From: CAYWXV01 sp964462535
GTDB taxonomy: Bacteria > Bacteroidota > Ignavibacteria > OLB7
Direction: 5' to 3'
NCBI GenBank assembly: GCA_964462535.1
Contig: CAYWXV010000014.1
Span: 16,960-80,959 of the forward strand
DNA length: 64,000 bases
Position numbers and translations under genes: made by a program
Shown here: positions 61,308 to 64,000 of the stretch, one piece after another
Layout of the letters: each line of letters starts with the position of its first letter
Position numbering within the stretch: the first letter of the stretch is position 1
Notes under the pieces: model-generated
Told to the model about the DNA's origin: nothing
The model's input: the letters and a program-made list of their open reading frames with translations, nothing else
Database searches by the model: none

Positions 61308-61445
61308 TCCAGACTCGATTCCGCTCTTGTCGAAGGGATCTGAGCAAGCAGCTGCGGTGCGTTGAGCTGCAACTCGGGGGATTCAAGTGGTCAATAGTGC
61401 CTGGGACATGTAGACGAGTTCACCACCGACACATTCTTTGGCGGA

Positions 61446-63242
61446 GTGAACTATGTCTACGATGGTTCGGGGAACCTGATCCGAGACTACCAGGACGGGA
61501 CGCAGATCCGATGGAACAGTCAGGGGAAGGTGATCCAGGTGCGGAAGGTGACTGCCAGCGTGAACAAGGAACTCTACTACATCTACGACGCTGCGGGGCA
61601 ACGGGTCATCAAGAAGGAGATCGACTATCTTGCTCTGCTTGACAGTAGTTGGGCGACGTACTACGTGCGGGACGCGAACGAGACGGTGATCGCGGTCTAC
61701 CGTCAGAAGCTGCACTACAATGGCGACACCTCGGATATCTGCACGCCGGTGGAGCCGGGGACGGGAACCGACACGGACAACGACGGCGTGGATGGGACGG
61801 GTGCTCCGTGCGACAACTGCGCGCAATGGAATCCGTGGCAGGAGGACTATGACGGCGACGGTCTGGGGGACGCGTGCGATCCCTGTCCGTTGGCCGGCGG
61901 GGAGTGCGAGAGCGTGACGCCGGGTCCGATGGTGGACACGACGAGTCTGTGGCAGGCGCAGGGGGAGACGGTCCTGGCGGAGTGGCACATCTACGGAAGC
62001 GCGGCGCAGGGACGACTGGGGATTTGGAAGCCGGACCGGAACCGCGACACGACGGCAACGGCGACAGTCTATTTCACTCGCCAGGTGAACCTGAAGGAGT
62101 ACGAGCTGAAGGATCACCTTGGGAACGTGACGGTGGTGATCAGCGACCTGAAGGTAGCGGACGCGAACGTCGGGATGGGGGCGTGGCCGCGTCCGTTCTC
62201 GGTGGAGGTACGCTCGTACAGCCACTACTACCCGTTCGGGATGCTGCAACCCGGTCGTCACGGAAACAGCGAGGGGTATCGTTACGGGTACAACGGGAAG
62301 GAAGGGGATAACTCGTGGAAGGGAGTAGGGAACGTGTACGACTATGGGTTCCGGGTGTATGATCCGCGGATCGGGAGGTTTTTGAGTGTGGATCCGTTGG
62401 CGATGGAGTACCCGTGGTATACACCGTATCAGTTTGCGGGGAACAAGCCGGTCCTATTTATCGATCTGGATGGGCTGGAAGAGATGGGGAGTATACTGCA
62501 AAATGCTGGCGCAGGCCTCACGTCATCTGGAGCAAGTCGTTTGAATACCGAAGTAACCATGGATGCAGGGCACGGCGACATTGCCGCCGGGTCGAACCTC
62601 AGCAAAACCATATATCAACCCGGTGCTTCGTATCCTCCCGGTTCAAATAATCCCGAAGCTAGGGAAAAGGATTATGCGCTGAAGGTTGAACGAGATATTG
62701 CTGGTTGGCTAAGTACGTTTGGCATCTCAGTAGGCCGCACCCGAACAGGGGATATTAATGTGCTGCCGGAACGCGCCGTGCAATGGAGACTTGATAGGGC
62801 TAACAAAAGCAACTCAAGAGTGCTGGTGAGCATTCATCTTTATCAAGATGAAGGTCTCAATGGTATGTTTGTCTACACTCGTAGTGATGACGGTTCCGAC
62901 CACTTCGCAAATAGCAAGAAATTGGCTGAATTCATTGCCGCGGAACAAGATGTCTTACCGGAGAATCCAAATGGTGCTGTGGTCGATGAGAAGGTTCGAG
63001 GCTTCCGACTTGGGCTGCTGCATGGATTTCACGGTGAAGCGAGTGTAATCATTGAATTAGGTCGAATTGACGACAAGCAAATAAGAGATGCAATCAACAA
63101 CCCTGACACTAGGAGTAAGTTGGCTTATCAGATCGCATCCGGCATCCGTCGGTATTTGCAACATTCGTCAGCAGATGAGCGGGTTAATTCATTGCTCAAA
63201 GCAAACGAAAATCTTTTCCCTCAGCCACTACTATCGTGGTGA
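61446..63242 (+). CDS. RHS-core protein tip with thrombospondin type-3 insert and C-terminal N-acetylmuramoyl-L-alanine amidase toxin domain
   Basis: A 598-aa product from a GTG at 61446; the frame is closed upstream at about 61396, so the usual RHS N-terminus is missing. Order of parts: RHS repeats (1-90, YVYDGSGNLIRDY, YYIYDAAGQRV), a calcium-binding thrombospondin type-3 insert (109-147, DTDNDG and DYDGDGLGDACD), more RHS (LKDHLGNVTVVISD), and the RHS-associated core (295-345, DYGFRVYDPRIGRFLSVDP and DLDGLEE). Then comes an Amidase_3-like domain (368-572) with DAGHGD (H376), E407, SIHL (H464) and VIIELGR (E537). The DNA becomes visibly AT-richer after the core. It probably cuts peptide stems from peptidoglycan once delivered. 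Confidence 0.85.
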   Translation: MNYVYDGSGNLIRDYQDGTQIRWNSQGKVIQVRKVTASVNKELYYIYDAAGQRVIKKEIDYLALLDSSWATYYVRDANETVIAVYRQKLHYNGDTSDICTPVEPGTGTDTDNDGVDGTGAPCDNCAQWNPWQEDYDGDGLGDACDPCPLAGGECESVTPGPMVDTTSLWQAQGETVLAEWHIYGSAAQGRLGIWKPDRNRDTTATATVYFTRQVNLKEYELKDHLGNVTVVISDLKVADANVGMGAWPRPFSVEVRSYSHYYPFGMLQPGRHGNSEGYRYGYNGKEGDNSWKGVGNVYDYGFRVYDPRIGRFLSVDPLAMEYPWYTPYQFAGNKPVLFIDLDGLEEMGSILQNAGAGLTSSGASRLNTEVTMDAGHGDIAAGSNLSKTIYQPGASYPPGSNNPEAREKDYALKVERDIAGWLSTFGISVGRTRTGDINVLPERAVQWRLDRANKSNSRVLVSIHLYQDEGLNGMFVYTRSDDGSDHFANSKKLAEFIAAEQDVLPENPNGAVVDEKVRGFRLGLLHGFHGEASVIIELGRIDDKQIRDAINNPDTRSKLAYQIASGIRRYLQHSSADERVNSLLKANENLFPQPLLSW

Positions 63243-63329
63243 CAATTCTAATAGATGTTGAAAATCAATCGACTCTATTGCACCCTGCCAATGACCTGCC
63301 AAACTGCTTTCAATGATCGGGTTTTCTGC

Positions 63330-63902
63330 GTGAAATCAGTAGTCAACAGATTACTGATAATCGTGATTTGCTTGTTCATCTCATCCTGCGTACAAGATTC
63401 TAGTTTACATCAACTAGGTAATCACTCTGATTCTGTTAAACAGGATATCGATTCGACTCTCTCTCAACTAGAATCGATATTGCCGGATTCATCATCGGTT
63501 TCAGTACCTGATGTGTTTATTGGTACGTGGGATGGTTATCTGCAGTTCGTCGAATACGATACACCGAATCCTCATCATGTTCGTGTGACGTTCAAATCGC
63601 ATGATTCAACAATGTGTGTTTTGTGGGTAACCAATGGATGTACATGCTTGTGGAAGTTAACCGAGTCCTATTCGGAAGCGGTGTCCAAAGAAAAGTCAAT
63701 AGATAACATAAGTTCAATTACTACGCATTGGATTAGCGCAAAGTCTGCAGATAGCTGCCATTGCAGCATCTCGCAGCTTACAAATATTATTGTTGAAAAG
63801 TATTACATGCATCCTGAGAACGAACTCAGACTTCAGGCGAACAGCTCCGAAGGCAGCGGTGCCTTGGTATTCGCAGATCTGCATCGGGTGACAGGCAAAT
63901 AG
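63330..63902 (+). CDS. Lipoprotein, candidate immunity protein for the RHS amidase toxin
   Basis: A 190-aa lipoprotein from a GTG at 63330: MKSVVNRLLIIVICLFISSC gives a textbook signal with C20. The frame is also open from an ATG at 63255, which would bury the signal. The mature domain (GTWDGYLQF, VRVTFKSHD, CTCLWKL, SCHCSISQLTNIIVEKYY) is unrecognised, with two CxC pairs. It is markedly AT-rich like the toxin tail and starts under 100 bases after it. A periplasmic lipoprotein is what would be needed to neutralise a peptidoglycan amidase. The immunity role is inferred, not shown. Confidence 0.7.
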   Translation: MKSVVNRLLIIVICLFISSCVQDSSLHQLGNHSDSVKQDIDSTLSQLESILPDSSSVSVPDVFIGTWDGYLQFVEYDTPNPHHVRVTFKSHDSTMCVLWVTNGCTCLWKLTESYSEAVSKEKSIDNISSITTHWISAKSADSCHCSISQLTNIIVEKYYMHPENELRLQANSSEGSGALVFADLHRVTGK

Positions 63903-63989
63903 TGTTGCTCAGGCCCTCCCAGTCAATACCTCTTGGACACTCGATGGTGATTAGTTTAGACACCAAACGAGGGTATCAGGAGATGGACA

Positions 63990-64000
63990 ATGAGCGATGT
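63990..64000 (+). CDS. Start of a gene cut by the window end
   Basis: ATGAGCGATGT begins a frame (M-S-D-) preceded at 6 bases by AGGAGA. The sequence before it (TTTAGACACC near 63955) has the look of an insertion-sequence end, but there is too little to identify a transposase. Confidence 0.35.

Noticed and set aside
61383..62261. A 292-codon minus-strand frame opposite the RHS gene
   Set aside because: Low-complexity Val/Arg/His composition produced by the GC-rich RHS codons; no protein signature.
63903..64000. Left end of an insertion sequence
   Set aside because: TTTAGACACC looks like a terminal repeat, but the second end and the transposase are outside the window, so only a partial gene start is reported.

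Overview
The window looks like a chromosomal segment, high in GC by eye, from a Gram-negative member of the Bacteroidota/Chlorobiota (FCB) group. The Ignavibacteria/Kapaibacteria neighbourhood is my best inference, not a proof. The grounds are two secreted proteins with type IX secretion (T9SS) C-terminal sorting domains, an outer-membrane repertoire (LpxH, alginate-export-like porin, OmpA-like protein, many lipoproteins), a Bacteroidota-style RHS core, and frequent but not universal Shine-Dalgarno sequences. I see no rRNA, tRNA, CRISPR array or complete insertion sequence. Strings of N at 25111-25210 mark one scaffold gap. Its two flanks carry the same 55 bases, so it is almost certainly an artefact.

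Region 1 (1-25 kb) is mostly housekeeping: lysA, a DinB-like protein, trpS, a CtpA-type protease, purC, greA, an ECF sigma factor with a membrane-anchored partner, an M1 peptidase with a barrel-like tail, and a compact run ygfZ-SDR / LOG-SirB1. It continues with a PLD-family protein, a lytic transglycosylase, a large parvulin-type foldase, a T9SS-sorted choice-of-anchor-B protein, a cytochrome/beta-propeller lipoprotein and mgtE. Region 2 (25-31 kb) has an FkbM methyltransferase, an unknown protein, a DEDDh exonuclease and two aldehyde dehydrogenases.

Region 3 (29-39 kb) is a nitrate/nitric-oxide locus. Two NarK-type transporters are co-transcribed with an outer-membrane porin and an aldehyde dehydrogenase. 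Close by are a Crp/Fnr regulator without Fe-S cysteines, the di-iron repair protein RIC (YtfE/ScdA) and a YwiC-like membrane protein. Two TGAT-N4-ATCA palindromes, one before narK and one before the regulator gene, suggest a small autoregulated FNR/DNR-type regulon. No nitrate reductase lies in the window.

Region 4 (39-57.5 kb) holds pdxH, lpxH coupled to a large secreted glycosidase-like protein, and a yejABE-type peptide ABC operon. Its ATPase is split into two genes separated by a membrane glycosyltransferase gene. Then come an OmpA-like protein, a lipoprotein with five cysteine-patterned repeats, a ROK sugar kinase, a lone ABC ATPase and an ElyC/YdcF-type protein.

Region 5 (57.5-64 kb) is an accessory polymorphic-toxin island. 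It contains small unknown or immunity-like genes, broken RHS fragments, two copies of a hairpin-forming repeat, and an RHS tip with a thrombospondin type-3 insert. That tip is fused to an AT-richer N-acetylmuramoyl-L-alanine amidase domain, and an AT-rich lipoprotein gene follows directly: the expected arrangement for a peptidoglycan-attacking toxin and its periplasmic immunity protein. A further gene starts at the very end of the window.
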